In this document: piece by piece, positions 44,072 through 58,717 of the stretch
Position numbering within the stretch: position 1 is the first letter of the stretch
How the letters are laid out: each line of letters begins with the position of its first letter
Assembly (NCBI GenBank): GCA_013365325.1
Contig: JABVXV010000007.1
Coordinates: 372,001-436,000, forward strand
Length of the DNA stretch: 64,000 bases
Direction: 5' to 3'
Source of the DNA: Dipetalonema caudispina
Taxonomy: Eukaryota; Nematoda; Chromadorea; Rhabditida; Onchocercidae
Notes under the pieces: generated by a model
What the model was told of the DNA's origin: nothing
Seen by the model: only the letters and a program-made list of their open reading frames with translations
The model's database searches: none
Translations under genes and position numbers: made by a program

Positions 44072-44899
44072 CTTAACATTGTTGTGAGAAGCATATTTTG
44101 TACCGGAGTACTCCGAAATAAGAATAACCTTTATTCAAATTTCTTTTTTAAAAAAACCTATAATGCACCATTTCACTTCTGCTTGGTTCACAACGCACTA
44201 ATTGTTAATACTTGTAAATTATTAGTCGATTCTACTATTTTATTTCATGTGTGTTGTAACAACACCGAAGGATAGTTAAATGATTCTTATTGAAGTATTT
44301 CTCCACTCTTGGTTTTTCTATCTAAATGCATTCCTTCGACCAACGACAACTGCTGAAAAAGTTTATCGGAATACAGCAAAAATAATGTGACGGTGGTCAT
44401 ATCAGATTTCCATTTGTTACTGGATTTCTAAGAAGATAGTAAGAAGCAGGGGAATAGAAAATGGCTGAGCAATAACAACCTTTAATTAGGTGCGAAGAAT
44501 AAGTTCATTTAAAATAGTTCAAGTAACTCGAAAGTTATAGTGTGCCAATAAAAGTAACTTCTCCCGCTATTTGCATAAAACACACTCTAAATGAGAACTA
44601 TGCAAGTATTCAACGGCTCATACAAAACGATAAATTGAAATGAAGTGAATAAACAATGGATATGACTACAAACTTAAGAACGTGCAAGGGACAACTGGTA
44701 TTTAAAGACATTTGCAAAACCCGACGAGCAAGTTGGAAAGATATTACAGCGAAAAGAATGAAAAAATGTCGAGATAGCGAATTATAACAAAGGATATAAT
44801 TTAAATTGATGGAACGGATAAATAACATGAACAAAGTTGGATTCATACGGAAACAAAGAAGTTCTGAATAGCCACCTCTTCTTTATTTTATCTATTTAG
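44072..44899. other. intergenic, no gene seen
   Basis: About 830 bases between two - strand genes. Short frames only. If the genes form an operon, this would be the intercistronic region. Confidence 0.45.
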
Positions 44900-47800
44900 T
44901 TATATCTTCTCAGCACCCTGAAATCCACCACCACCTTTTCGCCGCCGCAATTTATCATCATTCTGAAAAAGCCTTAAAGTCCAAAAACTCTAAATTCCTA
45001 AAATGATATTAAAAAAATAAGAAAATTTCCTCCGCTTTTACTTTCTCATCGCTCGGTGCAATCCAATGCAAAGACAATTTGAGGAAGTGTAATAAAAAAA
45101 ATTCTTAAATTTTAGACGAAACGAAAACAACTAAATCCAATAGAGTTACAAGCGTCACTAAACTAAGCAGAAGTGATATCTGATGAACCCACGTTCTCCT
45201 CATTTTGAATATAATTTTAGAATTTTAAGCAGTAGAAATGAAAATCATCTTTATAAAAATAAAGGAAACAAGCAAACACTAACCATCTGCTGGAAATAAT
45301 AAAGCGTTCTTTGTAATGATGGATCAAAAGACTGAAAAATTGACTTTTATAAAACCTGTGAAATTAAATAATGAAGTTTGTGATAAAAGGAAGCGAAGTT
45401 CATTCAAATTGATTTGTGGATAAATTGGTTGTTCGTACAACAGAAGTTTTAATAAAGTTGCCAATTCATCAAAAAATATTTCTTAAGAATGCTAAGTCGA
45501 TTGCTTAAAGCTTACAAATCACTGAAGGTTTAGTAGAAAAAGTAGTAGAACTAACGTTATCAAAAGTTAAAATTCCTTCCCGAGACACTTTACTATTCAG
45601 ACTGCTCTCAGTTCCGTTCGGTTTTCGAGTGTTAACTTCAAAAGGTGATGCAGCAACGACACCAGGCACGGAACTTGTCCTCAATGTAGCAGAAAGATGC
45701 TCCTTTTTCTACAAAAAAGATTATCATAATTGAAAATACAAAAAAGACTAGCATATATGGAAAAAAAAAAACTGCATCTTTAGCTGAAAAATTTGAAGAC
45801 TTATTTAGTCGTGAAATTCGAATTCCATTTCAAATTACCATTTCAAAAACTCTAACATCGACAAACGAAACTACTGTTTTTTAACGATTTCAACGAGAAA
45901 GCACAATTTAACGGCAAAGATACGGATTATTTTAATATTAAAGGAAAGAATGTGCAGAGAAGTAAATTAAGAACAATTGTGCATTAATTTAAAATCCAAA
46001 TAAAAAGCCAAAAGATTAAGGTGATAAGGAACGATTACATAAAATTACCTTTTTCGAAGCACTGCGTTCCGCCTGCATCTCCGGAACCCTTTCATCCACT
46101 GAAGCGTTATCGCGCAATGCTTCATTGAATTTTTCCTTCAGTTCATCTACCTTAAGCGTAAAGAAAAATGTATTAATCCTTCGCTAAGAATTAAAATTCC
46201 TATCTGATCCAATTTTGATTCAAATTAATAAATTGAAATTTTATACCTTCTTTTGCATCGGACAGCAACCCTCGATGGTCATCGAGCTATCAAATACCGT
46301 TGCCGAACTGTAAACAATAATTAACGGTGAGGGATGAATTTATTGTCATAACAACGGCTAATAAGCAACTATTGAATAAGAATTTATGCGTAACATTGAA
46401 TTATCCATATCTAATGAACTGCAGCAACATTTTTATGTCAATAAAAGACGCTAAGCGACAAAGAACCGTTCAACTAGTCCTATTAAGAAAGATTAAAAGT
46501 ATGGGGAATTTAATAGTAATTCATGATGAACGATTTGAAAATTTACCTTGTCCCTAGCTTGCCATGCACCTCAATCATCGCATTCGCATCCCGCATCACT
46601 GACTTTCCTGAATGGTCTGTTTTTTTGGCTATTTTTCTGGTTTTCAAATTAGAAATTTCTGACTCCAATCTCTGATTTTTAGATTCTGTTTCGGCTACCT
46701 GTTTGTTAGAAATCGCAAGAGCATCCATTAATTTCTCTTCGCCATTTTTCAATAATTTGTTCTGCTCCATTATTTGCTCCAGTCTACGTTCCAGTTCCGC
46801 TATTTTTTTTTGCGCTTCGACAAGTTGTTGATGGAGTTCCTGATTAACTTCATTCTGTCTTTGTAGCTCACTCATTTCTGTTTTATAATCGTCTAGTTGT
46901 CGTTGCATTTGGAAACTATCTTCCTTCAACTCTTCCAAGACAAGTTCACGATTCGCTAATTGACACTCTAAATTTATTAATTCAGTTTTCACGTTTGCCT
47001 TCTCTTCGTCCAGGGTAGATTGTTTTTTGGCTAATTCTACAATCAAGTTTTCATTTTCCTGCTTAAGTAGCATCATTTCTTCATGCAATTTCATCATTGC
47101 TTCACTGTCCACTTTTTCCGTTAACCTAACTTTTTCCATCAGCAGTTCTTCGTATTTTCTCTTCTGATCAATGATTTCTTGTCCCATGCTTACATTTTTC
47201 TCTTCCAATGCTATGCTATATTTTTCTGTCACATCGAGCTTCTTCTCCAGTCCTTCTACCAGCTGCTGCTGTGTTTTCAACTGCTGATCTAGAGATCTGT
47301 TCTCTTTCTCAAGTTCTTGCATCTCAATTCCCTTTTGTTGTAGTTGCTCTTCTAATTTCTGCAACAATTGCATTCTGTCTCCTTCGATGGTACTATCCCG
47401 AGGAGTACCCAGCATCTGCTCCTCAAGCAAGCTTTGAAATTGTTCCAGCTCACCATCCGATATCCAATCACTTTCCTTTGCTTCATGTTCGTCCTCTACT
47501 AATTTTCTCTTCGCTGCCTCTTTCTGTTCCTCTAATCCGGCCTGGGACAGTTTGCGATGTATTCTTCTTTCATTTTCATACCATGTACCAGCAGGTTGTA
47601 ATTCTTCCCTCATTCTTTCCGATTCTTCTTTCGCATTTCCCACAAAACTTGTTGGTTGCATGTTCTCGCTTTTTAGTAACAACAGTTTTTCACTGCTGGT
47701 TTGATTTACTTTCAATTTCTTTTCTCCAAGTTGCCGATGTTTGTCATCTTCATGCTGTCTTATTTCCAATTCAACTTCTAGCTTTTCCACTTTATTTTCA

Positions 47801-48363
47801 TTTTCCAAATCTGTATCTTGTTTTTCAGATTCTAATTCTCTCAATGTTTGGATCTCATTCGTTGTTGTAAATCCAACAATCTGCTGATTTACTAAGGGTT
47901 GTTGACAGGTACCTTGGAATTCCGAACTATTGACTAACTTTTGATCGAAGTCCTCTGCTTCCCATGTCCATTCCTTTTCTTCTACATGCTTCGCTTTCTG
48001 TTCCATTAATTGATTTGTAGGCTGTTTTGGGAAATGTTGTTGTTGTGAGAAATGTTGTTGTTGTGATTGTCGTCTGATAGATGAGATAGCGTTGTTGGAA
48101 GTTGTGATGGCCAATCGCTCCCTCAACTCACTAACCTCATTCTGCAGTCTCAGATTTGTTTCGGCAAGTTCAGCATTGCATCGGAATAAAGCATCATTGT
48201 CGGCTATTTTGGTTGTCAGACGGGCAGCTAAAATTGCTAACTGTAGTTGCGATGTTGGAGCTGGTTGTTTGGTTTGCTTTAGCTCACGACAAATCGTGCA
48301 TGGTGTGGAGCAATTCCATGGATTACTAGCATTAGTGCCACATTTTGCCGCTGCAATATCCAT
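44900..48363 (-). CDS. long coiled-coil protein, unrecognised
   Basis: Exons 48363-46547, 46307-46247, 46150-46049, 45708-45556, 45331-45284 and 44962-44900 join in phase to 747 residues. The first exon alone encodes 605. After an N-terminal segment with five cysteines (KCGT, WNCSTPCTIC and a later C), a coiled coil begins (LQLAILAARLTTKIADNDAL, RLQNEVSELRERLA). A Gln/His-rich insert follows (QQQHFSQQQHF), then about 400 residues of heptad-rich Glu/Lys/Gln/Leu sequence. The tail is short, basic and Gly-rich (KLRRRKGGGGFQGAEKI). The opening LQLA pattern faintly recalls BICDR/CDR2/TRAK dynein-adaptor coils, but coiled coils resemble one another by composition. The ATG at 48363 has no strong acceptor before it, and a phase-0 junction to the upstream coiled-coil gene is conceivable. 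Confidence 0.72.
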
Positions 48364-48924
48364 TAAAACCTTTTCTTGGAGATGGGATCAGGTGTGAGTG
48401 CTAATATGTTGAAATTCTTCATTGTTTTTATAAAAAAGAAGCATATTAAGAATAACAAAAAAGAAATTTAAAATCTAACTAGGATGCAAAATTGTTAAAT
48501 TTAATATTTTGATACACATTTTTAATATACCTTTTCTCAACAAGAAATCACGCAAAATCTCACAGGAAGGATGCATATGCTAAACAAAATTGCTGAAGAA
48601 TTCAAGTATACAAAAATCAGGTGTTCACTTGACTGCAAATTCAGGTACGACATGGCAAACAAAATAAGAAATTCTTCTACCTACTAGCACTTTTTTGTTT
48701 GATCAGACTAATGCTTTATAACACCACAAGACATGAATGTATATTATCATTGGTAGTTTTATCAGTTTAGGAGATGATCATGAATTACCGAAATCTCTAT
48801 TCAGTACTATGCCAAAAGAACTCCTAGTTTACAAAAACGTCAAGGTAAGCTACAAGCTGATGAAAGTAAGAATTACTCACTGAAATGAGCATTCATTTCT
48901 AATTATATATAAAAAGGAGGGCTA
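48364..48924. other. gap between two coiled-coil genes
   Basis: About 560 bases, either intergenic or an intron. I found no mini-exon in phase. On the - strand, AG dinucleotides at ccaag and aaaag just before 48363 are the only acceptors compatible with reading into the downstream frame. Confidence 0.4.
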
Positions 48925-51900
48925 CTATATAATGAATTGAAAAAAAGTAACCTGCTGGACTTCTTTGATCCGTTGAGCCAAGCTGAAAGATTGCAATTTA
49001 ATAGTCCTTTCAAGAACTAATATTCCTATCTGGTAAATTACTACAAACTAATGATTAGGAACTCAATATTTCATACTATAGAAAAGTTAAAATAAAAATT
49101 CAGGAAAAATTCATCCTATCAAATCTTCTAAATTTCACAAGAAATAAATATAGAAAAACCGACCACATCAAGTTTGGCTTGAAGCTGCTGACATCTAATA
49201 ACATGTTCAGTTAATGAAAATTGTGTTACTTGAAGCAGATCTTCCAGCTCTTTAATTTTTAATCCCGATCTTTCCTCTTCTTCAAGAACGCTCTAAATAT
49301 GGAAATATTTCAACTTTTATTCTGCTAACATAAGGGTTATAAATGAATTCTTCTGCTTATAAGAATAGTCAATCTTAACACTTTAAAACTAACCAAAGCT
49401 TGTAGAAATTAAAGGCATTGAAAAATCAGGGAGAAAAGTAACTAATTTAAAACAAAAAAACACCTGTTGTATTTTCATTTCTAGAGCTTCTTTATCACTT
49501 CTTGCAACCCGCAAATCGTTTTTCAGGGTGGTGTTTTCAGATTCCTTCTCTAAAAATTTCTTATTGATGGCATCAACAATAACTGACAAAGAGAGATCTT
49601 CCGCTTGTAAGATGTTTTCCTGAAAAATAAATGCCGTTTGGGTTAAATATTAAGAATCATGTGAATTATGTTTTTTAAAATCAAGATGGTTATAATTATC
49701 AGAAACTTGAATCATCATTATAAGAAAAAAAAAATTTCTGGCGATCCTCAAAGGCTCGTGGCGTAACTACTCAATGTGTCGATTTATAGAAACTTGAATT
49801 CAGTGAAACTTTTATTTGTTAAACAGTGGTTGGAATAATTTGAGAAGTACAAAAGATTACAGTAGTATTCCAATAGTGACTCGGAAATATTTGTGAAGTA
49901 TTTCGAGGAAAAAAAATAAAAAACACTTTGAAAGCCTAAGGGATCATGAAAGAAATAGAAACAAAGACAATCTAGTATTCGAGAACTTACTGTCAATATG
50001 CCATTCACTAACTGTTGCATTGCTGCAGCGATTTCATCATCTTTCAATTCTTTCTCTTTAAACCATTTAATGATCACTTCTTCAGCACATAAACGCACAT
50101 CTTTCAAAGTTTCATATAGTTGAGTTCGAATCGTCTGTATATTGTCCACAACGACGTCCTTCAAAAAATGGCTTTTTACCAACTTTCTAGCTTCAAGAAA
50201 TCTAAAAAATTGGAAGAAACTACAGAGAGATCATACAATAAAAATTTGCTGCCATAAGCTTCAGGAAAACCGAGTAGGGAACAAACTACTCTAACACATG
50301 TTTTTTTGATTTGGATGGAAATCCGATATTTAGCTTATAAATAAAATGAACATTTAGTTCTCCTATAAGAGGCACCTTAAACAATTTCAAATTCATTTCT
50401 CGCAAATCTCTGGCATTTTTCAGAGTTACGTGAAGATGCTCCCGCAATAAATCCCGAATACGTTGCAGTTCTACCGCCTGCTCCTTCACTTTTGTTTCCC
50501 GCTGCATGAGTTCGCTCTTTAAATGTTCGACCTTTTCATCAAATCCCTTAAATACCTCATCTTGGTAAAAATAAATACTTGCTACAGTTCAACTCACGTA
50601 AAACAAAACACACTTTATATTCAATTATGCAGGATTAATTTTAATTCAGAACGTCTTGTCTTTTTCCACTCCACTTATTATACCACCAAAACCACTAAAA
50701 CGAATTAGAAAAGTTATAAAATGAAGAGTGAAACATAATCCTAAACCTCACCTCGCTAAGTTTGAAGGTATTGCTATCCACTGCTGTCTGTGTATTGCTG
50801 TCAATTTTACATGTATTAAATCGGGCATACAAAGCATTATAAGCTTGCTGCAACTGCTGATAATACTCCGATAGCTTCGTATATGCATTTTCGAGCTCTA
50901 TTCTACTCCTTTCCATTTGCGCACTCTTTTCTTGCCATTCAACCAAACGACGATTGCTCTCATTTTCAGCCAAAGCTGCCTGGAATTAGAAAATTTCTAA
51001 GACTCATAAAATTGACATCTTAATTAGCAAACTGTACCTGTCGTTGGCTTCTTTCGGCCATATCTTTTTGTTCCTCCAAATCACGTTCCCGTTCACGAGC
51101 ACGTTCAATTTCTTCCTCGTGACGTTGTGAAAGTTCGCAGAGTTTGTCCGACAAGTCTTCTCGATCAACCAGTGACTTGAAATTACCGAAATACTATCAG
51201 AAGACCAGAGATTTATGAAAATTAATACTGATTATTAACTCGGTTAATTTGGCTTAAACTCGATTTATTATCCTGAATGTAAATCAAAGGTCTAATGAGT
51301 CTAAAGCCTTATGATAGAAAACTTACCCCTTTTAGTTGTTCATTTAGGGTCCAGATTTCACCTTTAAGAACCTCAACAGCAGTTTCCAATTCCGCATTGA
51401 GAATCATTAGCTGCTTGACGTCATCTGTCAAGTTATCATTCATTTGACTTGATTTGTTTGTGCATTGATAAATTTCTTGACTTCTTGATTGAAGAACAGA
51501 ATCATCATCACGAATGATTTGACGGGACGACTAAAAAATGAAAATTTAAGTGTAACATTAAAAACTATAAGAAAGTGTTAGAAATGCATTTTCGTTTTAT
51601 TTTCTTACTCCTGCTTTTTATCATTTTCGTCATCTTTGTTAATAATTTAGCTGGCCATACAAGTTTTCTTATTGCTTGATAAAAAATAAAACTGAGAAAT
51701 GAAAAATAACATTTTTGGCATAAAATTTAAAAAATATGAAAACTCTTTGTGAGGAAAAACTCAAAAAAAATGATATGGAAATAAAGTCGTAAAAGAATCC
51801 TTCAAAGAAACTCATATTATTACTTTCCATTGGTTAAATTATTAACGCTTAACATTTAAACATGCTACTTAATTTCTCGCAAACTGTAAAGCTTTGACTT

Positions 51901-54900
51901 TCTATGTTTGACCTTGGGATTTTTTGAGTCAGAAAGAAATTTCTGAAGCAATAAAAAAGACCAACCCCTGAAGTCAGCTCCTGTCTTATTTCTCTAGTTT
52001 CAGAAAAATGAAAATCAGTTCTTGTTTGTGCTTCGCGATGTTGCATAAGTGGAATTGAATCATTTTCAGCTAGAAATGTAAATATATTTGACCAAAATTA
52101 ATAAAAATCCACGTTTTTTATATGCATACACTTGGAAAATCTTTCCTTTATGATTACACAACAGAATAAAATAAATCACTATGTATACTTTACCGACGAC
52201 GCTCTAAACGTACAATTTTATACTTTACCAGCAGTGTATTCCACCAATGTTTGGTCGAAGTCACCGACACAAAGCTTCATCACAGTTTTGAATATTCTCT
52301 TTCTAACTAAAGATTACTTCGATGCTGAAATGTTCTGGCATCTCCTGAACAGTATGCTGGGTGAGCTTCGTAAGGTACCCTAATAAATTTTAAGCGAATA
52401 AAAGATTCTTACCTTCCTCCATAACCGTGAATGCATCTTGCATTATACATTTAGGTTCAATATCTGTGTTTATGTTTCGTGATGCCACTGACGAGGTCGT
52501 TAACTGCTTTTCGCTTTTTTCATTAAGCAATATAGTTTGGGTTAAGTAAGTATGCTGTGACTGCAGCATTTCGATGATGGCATCTTTTTCTTGGCTTCGA
52601 CGTTCCAATTCACCACTGAGCAAATCCAACGCTGCTGTCGATTCAACGCACCTGTGTATTTATATTAAACTAATTGATGAAGCAGCAAAGTATTAACCAT
52701 AATTCAGTTGAAAGATTTGATTTAAGTTTCAAAATTGGTAAATTATTTGTAACTCATCAATTAATATTGAATTTTATTGTGATGGGAATTTTGATATTTT
52801 TTTTTTTTTAAAATTATGTAAAGAGAAACAAAATTTTAAAAACCCATACTTTACATATGAAAACCTCTATTGACAGACTTGGAAAAAAAAACCAACTATC
52901 TTGCATCTATGAGGCCATACAAGAATTGTAAAAAGTTCATAGTAATATCAGATTTTAAAGACGTTATTCGCAGGAATCAGAAAAAAAAGTCCAAATCAAA
53001 AATTAATAGAGAAATTACAAGAATCTGGGATACTATATTTTGAAAATTACAGATCTCAGTGTTTGAGTTTGACGAAATCCTATTGATGAAAAGGAAAGAA
53101 AAATTAGTTTATTCTAAAGAATGGTTGTAAAAAGCAAACTTTATTTTTAATGTTTCGTTCTCATTCAACATTTTCTGCAGTTCAATATCCTTTTGCTGCA
53201 AAGCCTTAGTCAATCTTTCCATTCGTTCTCTCATCTCTACATTTACACTTTCGTTAGCTGCACCATCTCTCAATTTTGCAATCATCGATAAATTTCCCAT
53301 TTCGTCGTTAACCAATTCCATTTGCTGCTGTACCTGTTGCAGTTCTGCATGCTGATAAGTACTTGCATTTGAAGGCATGGCATTTAAGTTTCGCTCTGGA
53401 GAGAAGTGAAGCTGTAACTGAAGTCGATCACATTCCATTTGCAGTCGTTGTGCATGCATTTGCAATCCTTGCAATTCAGCATTGCTTTTCGCCAGCAAAT
53501 TTAAAACTTCAGAATTTTCCTGGCTTAAAACTTCTATCTGCACTTGCAACTGGTCAATGCGATCATTCTTGTCCTAAAGGTTGATCAATGTATATTCATT
53601 TATAACTGAAATGTGCTACAAACGAATATGTCAAAGCATAAGACATCAAATGAAGAAGGACATAAAAGTTCTTTGTCTGACAGGTTTCTTAGTTTATCAG
53701 TTAAGAACTGTAGATTGTTTCGAAAAATGAAACTAAAAATGCTGAAGTAAAAACCTCATTCCTATCGTTTCCAGATCTTGAATCCAACAATTCAGCCTTT
53801 TCAGAACAAATGCCTTCAAGCTTGGCTTGTAATGCTTGGATCAAAGTGTCTTTTGAATTGTTCAAAGTACAGAGAAGAGTCATTTCACGATCCATGAAAT
53901 CTCGCTGCCTTTGTAGTCCGATGACCTGCACTTCGAGTTGATCTACACGTTGCTCTCTATCATTGTTTTTTATAACAGAAGATGTTACTGGAGCTTTTTT
54001 ATCGGTTTGCAATTGTCGAATAACTGTTTTGAATTTTCGTTTTTCTATCTGAAATCCCAGTATAGAATTAAAAATTAAGAATTAATAAAACCACCATAAT
54101 ATTATGTTTTCCCATAATTCAGAAATTATAAATTATTTCCGAAATTACTAAGAAATCACTCCTTTGCCGGTAAATTTTGTTATTGTTGCGATCATGTCTA
54201 TTGTTTCTTGATTCTACAGAAACCGCCATTTGCTTTTTCCAATTTTAGTGATGGCTTCTGTGAACACCGACCCTTTTATGTAAAAAAAAATTAAAATTTC
54301 TAGCGCTGTAAGTACAGCGCACTGCAATATTAAACGCTTTATTACTTCGCATTATTCTTAAATTGACATCGCTGACCTTATTAAGTTCAAGCTGTTTAGT
54401 TTGTTTATCGATGGTATTTTTCAAATCATTGATTGTATCCATCATTTGTCTGAGTTGGTTAACAGTACTTTGTTCTTCACCAGTAACTGATTCTACACTC
54501 GACGTTTTCCGCGATATATCTCCTTTCCGTTCCAGCAGTATTGTTCGCACTTCGGCCCACTTTGACTCCATTGCTGCCTTTTCATTGTTTAACTGAAAAA
54601 GTGCTAAAACATTAATGGAATTAAATGAAGATGATACTACCGATCGATACATAACTGTCAATGTGTGTAGCTGGTATCTTGATAGTATAATCGCAAAACA
54701 ATCTTTTCCAATTTTTATATCACGTGGTATGGAATAACCGTCCAAATGAGTGATATCATTGGGCTCAAGATCAGCATACGTTGCTTGTAATTTATTATGG
54801 TTGATAAGATAGATGTTCGAAAAGTCAGTAAATTGTTACTATTATGAACAGTAACCGAAAATAAAGAAGCTTTTCACTGCCACCATTCCAACACGGAAAT

Positions 54901-57900
54901 TTCTTTAATACCACTTTATACCTCGAAATTTATTGCTGAAACTTGAACCTAAAGAATCACCTGCTTTTCTAACATTTGTATTTCCATATGTACGGCTTCC
55001 ATTTCATCCACAGCAAATCGCCACTGCTTCATTTCTTCATTCCGTTTATTATTTTCAATCGTTCTAGCTTTAAGTTGCTCATTTTTCAATGCTAATTCTT
55101 CCTTGAGATTATTCACTTCCTTTTCTAAGGCACTGGACTGCAAAAAAGGAAATGCTTAGATCGTAATCCTTTATCTGCATATGACGAAATAACTCGCCAC
55201 ATGTAAAAGAATCACTAATTTCAATTATAATTTAACATAACTAATTTTTAATATACGATTTCTGACATGATTGAAATTGATTTTAATCATATAATGTGCA
55301 ACATTACATACAAAATTTTGTAAGAAATCAACTCCAACATATGAAAGAAACCATCCCTACATGATTTCATGACCATAAACCACCATTGTTCTACCAAAGT
55401 GACAAGCGAAACTCAATTCCCAAGAAATAGTACTTCGAAATCCTATTTTACTTTTTAATTCCAATTTTCCAAATAAATCTGAATAAAGTCGTTTTTGACA
55501 TTCTTTACCTTAGCTAAGAATTCAGACTGTAATGATTTTTGATGTTCCTCTTGCTGTGCACAGTTTCGACGTGTCTCTTCAACTTGTTCTGCAGCTTGCC
55601 GTACTTGCATTTCAGCTTTTGCTAACTTCTCTTTAGCATCTTTTAATTCATATTCCAATTCAAAATTAACGCATCCCATCTGAACAATCTTCTCCTGCAC
55701 TAAACAGCATTCTTCATGAGCTGCATCAAGTTCAGCTTGCATATTATTTACCAACTTCTCGTCATACTGATGCTCTGAAATATTCCCACTACAATTTAAG
55801 AGAATTGATCTTCACGGAAAAGTTTACTATTGCTAGTGAAGATTAATAAGATACCAACTAACTCTGTTATTCAAAGAGCATTCAAAGCAATGTATTCAAA
55901 ATTTGTGAATTCAATCTGAAAAATGGAAAAATTATTGAAGCAGAACATTACCACATGCAGTTGCAACATTTTCTGGCATTGGCCATTGCAAAGCTTCCAT
56001 AGCTACCTGCCTTTCATTAGTTCGTCCCTTCAAAAAAGATAACTAAAATATTTTAAAAGCCAAACATAACATCAGCTGGATAAACTGTTTAAACCAAAAA
56101 AAAAAAAAAAAATTAAGATAAACAAACTGAATGAACAGTATACATATTAATATTTATCATCGAATTCCCCCAAGTTAATCAGGAAAATCTTTAAGAGAAA
56201 GTACCATCTGCATCATCACTTGGGTGTGTACTGGTTTGAAAGCGCTTCCTGAACTGACCAAATTTGAAATAGCTTCTATCGCACCAGCAGTAGAAGCAAT
56301 AACGGAAGCATCCGGAACATTTTTGCTCCATTGGATTAATCGAGATTCGAGCTCATCATTTCGAGTTAACAAAACGGTTTTTTCCGCTTCCAGTGAACTG
56401 ATTTTCAGACTTAAAGCCTTTATGTGCAATTTTTCATCTGAAACTGAAAGACATAAGAAACAAAGGAAAAAATCAAAAGAAAATTTAACAAAAACTTCAA
56501 ATGTATATTTGATTGAGAAATATATGTTTGACTGCGAATTCCCATTAACTGTAATTCAGTTACAAGAATTTATTGAAGAAAGATAAGTGAAAAACTTCTA
56601 ATGGCGTGATAATCTCAGTCCAAGTCCGGAAAAATTTCCCTACCCTTCCTATACTTTCTTCTTTTTTAAGCCTTCATGTTCAACCAGTTATTTACTTAAA
56701 CAAATAGAACTAAATAAGAAGTGCATATTTCTCGAGCAAAAAATGAGTCTTTTTCTAGTTTTTCCCGGTTTTATTTGTGAAACGTATCCGTAGCAAGCAG
56801 ATTTTGATGATATAATTTTTTAACTCAATGGATTTGAAAATTTTCTTTCAGATAAAAAAGAAAAATCAATCTTTTCTCCCTTATTAATATACTGTAAGTT
56901 ATTACAGCACTGAATAATTACTTGAAACAGATTATTTGCTTAATGATTCATTCGAAATAATTGTTAAATTCATTTCAAGCTTAAAGATTTTACACCTCTG
57001 ATGCAGAAGAATGCAAAAATTCTCTACTTTTGAAATGCCTCAAAAATGATTGTTTCATTGAAATATGCTTTGAGAGTAACAGACGACAACATTCAATTCC
57101 TCTTGCAACCAACCAATTGCTCTTGCATTTTCACTCTCTCTCCTCCTTTCTTCAATCATCTGTCCTTCTTTTTTCCCAGCAATTTATCATTGCATCTTCT
57201 CGATCTTACCGGAAAACTTCATCGTCTCTTTTCATAGAATTTTGCTCTTTCCAGAATACACAAATTTTTGGATACTTTAACTTTCGAAACATTCCATAAA
57301 TCTCATTATCTGGCTTTTTTTTAATGACCTATTTGTTAGATAGAAATTGCTGACGAATAGTGACCCATTCAATTCTTTTAGCCAGAGAACATGGAATAGA
57401 CAAGGATTGCCCAGTTCTACTCTCTGAATTCTTTCATCTATCGGTCCAAATTCCAAATTATGTCCTTTGCCGTCGAATTCCCGTCCTTTTTTGAAAAAGG
57501 TAAAATTGAAGGGCAACGCACTTTTCTATTGATTGATTATTGCCAAACTGATAGAGTTAGTTGTGCTTATCTTCTCTCTTCATGTATCACATCCAACTAT
57601 TACTCAGCCAAAAAAAGAAAAATTGATGTAATTTTTTAACGAAAGATGGAAGAAATAAGTAAGAATTACAGCTTTCTGCATACTTATCATAGTGGCATGT
57701 TTCGTTTTGAATCCGTTTTTTAAATAGCTAAACTTGATACAGATCCTTTAATTCTAAATCCTTAACAAAGGAATCACTGAGATTAAGATTTCAAGATTTC
57801 TTTTAGTTTAGTTCCGAACCTTCCGCAAGCTATGGGTAATTCATCATTTTAATAGTATTTCAAGTAGCAGAAATTCGATTATTTCCTTTTCTATTCTTAG

Positions 57901-58680
57901 ATCCAAAAATTCCTCGAAATGCTGAGATTACGCAGAAAAGTTAAAATTCATTATATATGGAATTTTGAATAGCTCGGAAAATATTAAATCATCCAGATTT
58001 ATAGCCATAAAATCACTCTTTATAGGCTTTTAATAAAGATGTATCAAATTCCATTCCGTTACTTATTAAGCCTTTTCTTTCCATTCTGTGTTATACATAT
58101 CAAAATGTAATAAAATTGAAATTCTCTATCAAATTCTCGTATTCTAATCACTCTTCACTAAATAGATGATTAATTGGATAGTCTTGGGTCGATCCAACAA
58201 ATTTTTCATCAAAAATAGAATATCTTTATTTTTACTTCAAATACATATCTTTAAATCAAGGGAAAGTGTTCCTGTTCTCAATCCAGATTTGCTGATTTAA
58301 AGATTAGTCATACTGTGCTGGATTAATCATCACTGTTTATCAGACATTCGAATACGTTCATACCTTCCACATTCACTTTCTTGCATCAATGAAACAGCTT
58401 CACCATTATGTTGATTTTCATTCAACTTTCGAATGGGAATGCAAAACGAGTAATTTTCTGCCAAATGATTTCAAATTTAAGACAAACAATCCCAAAAATT
58501 AACTTTTCGATGTTTCAATTCAATGCCTTTTTGATAGCCATCACATATCCCATTAATTTATCTCTCTACAAGCAACCCATTTCCTACCAGACTATCAGAC
58601 CGAATCTAGAAGAATCTTTTTTCAGATCTTGTCCGGAATTCAAATAAAAATAAACCTAGGAAATGTTTTCTTCTCTCTCC

Positions 58681-58717
<37 letters not shown>

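Noticed and set aside
47208..47870. 220-codon + strand frame
   Set aside because: It lies wholly opposite the coiled-coil exon at 46547-48363. Glu/Lys/Gln-rich coding DNA read backwards gives the Phe/Leu/Ser-rich frame seen here.
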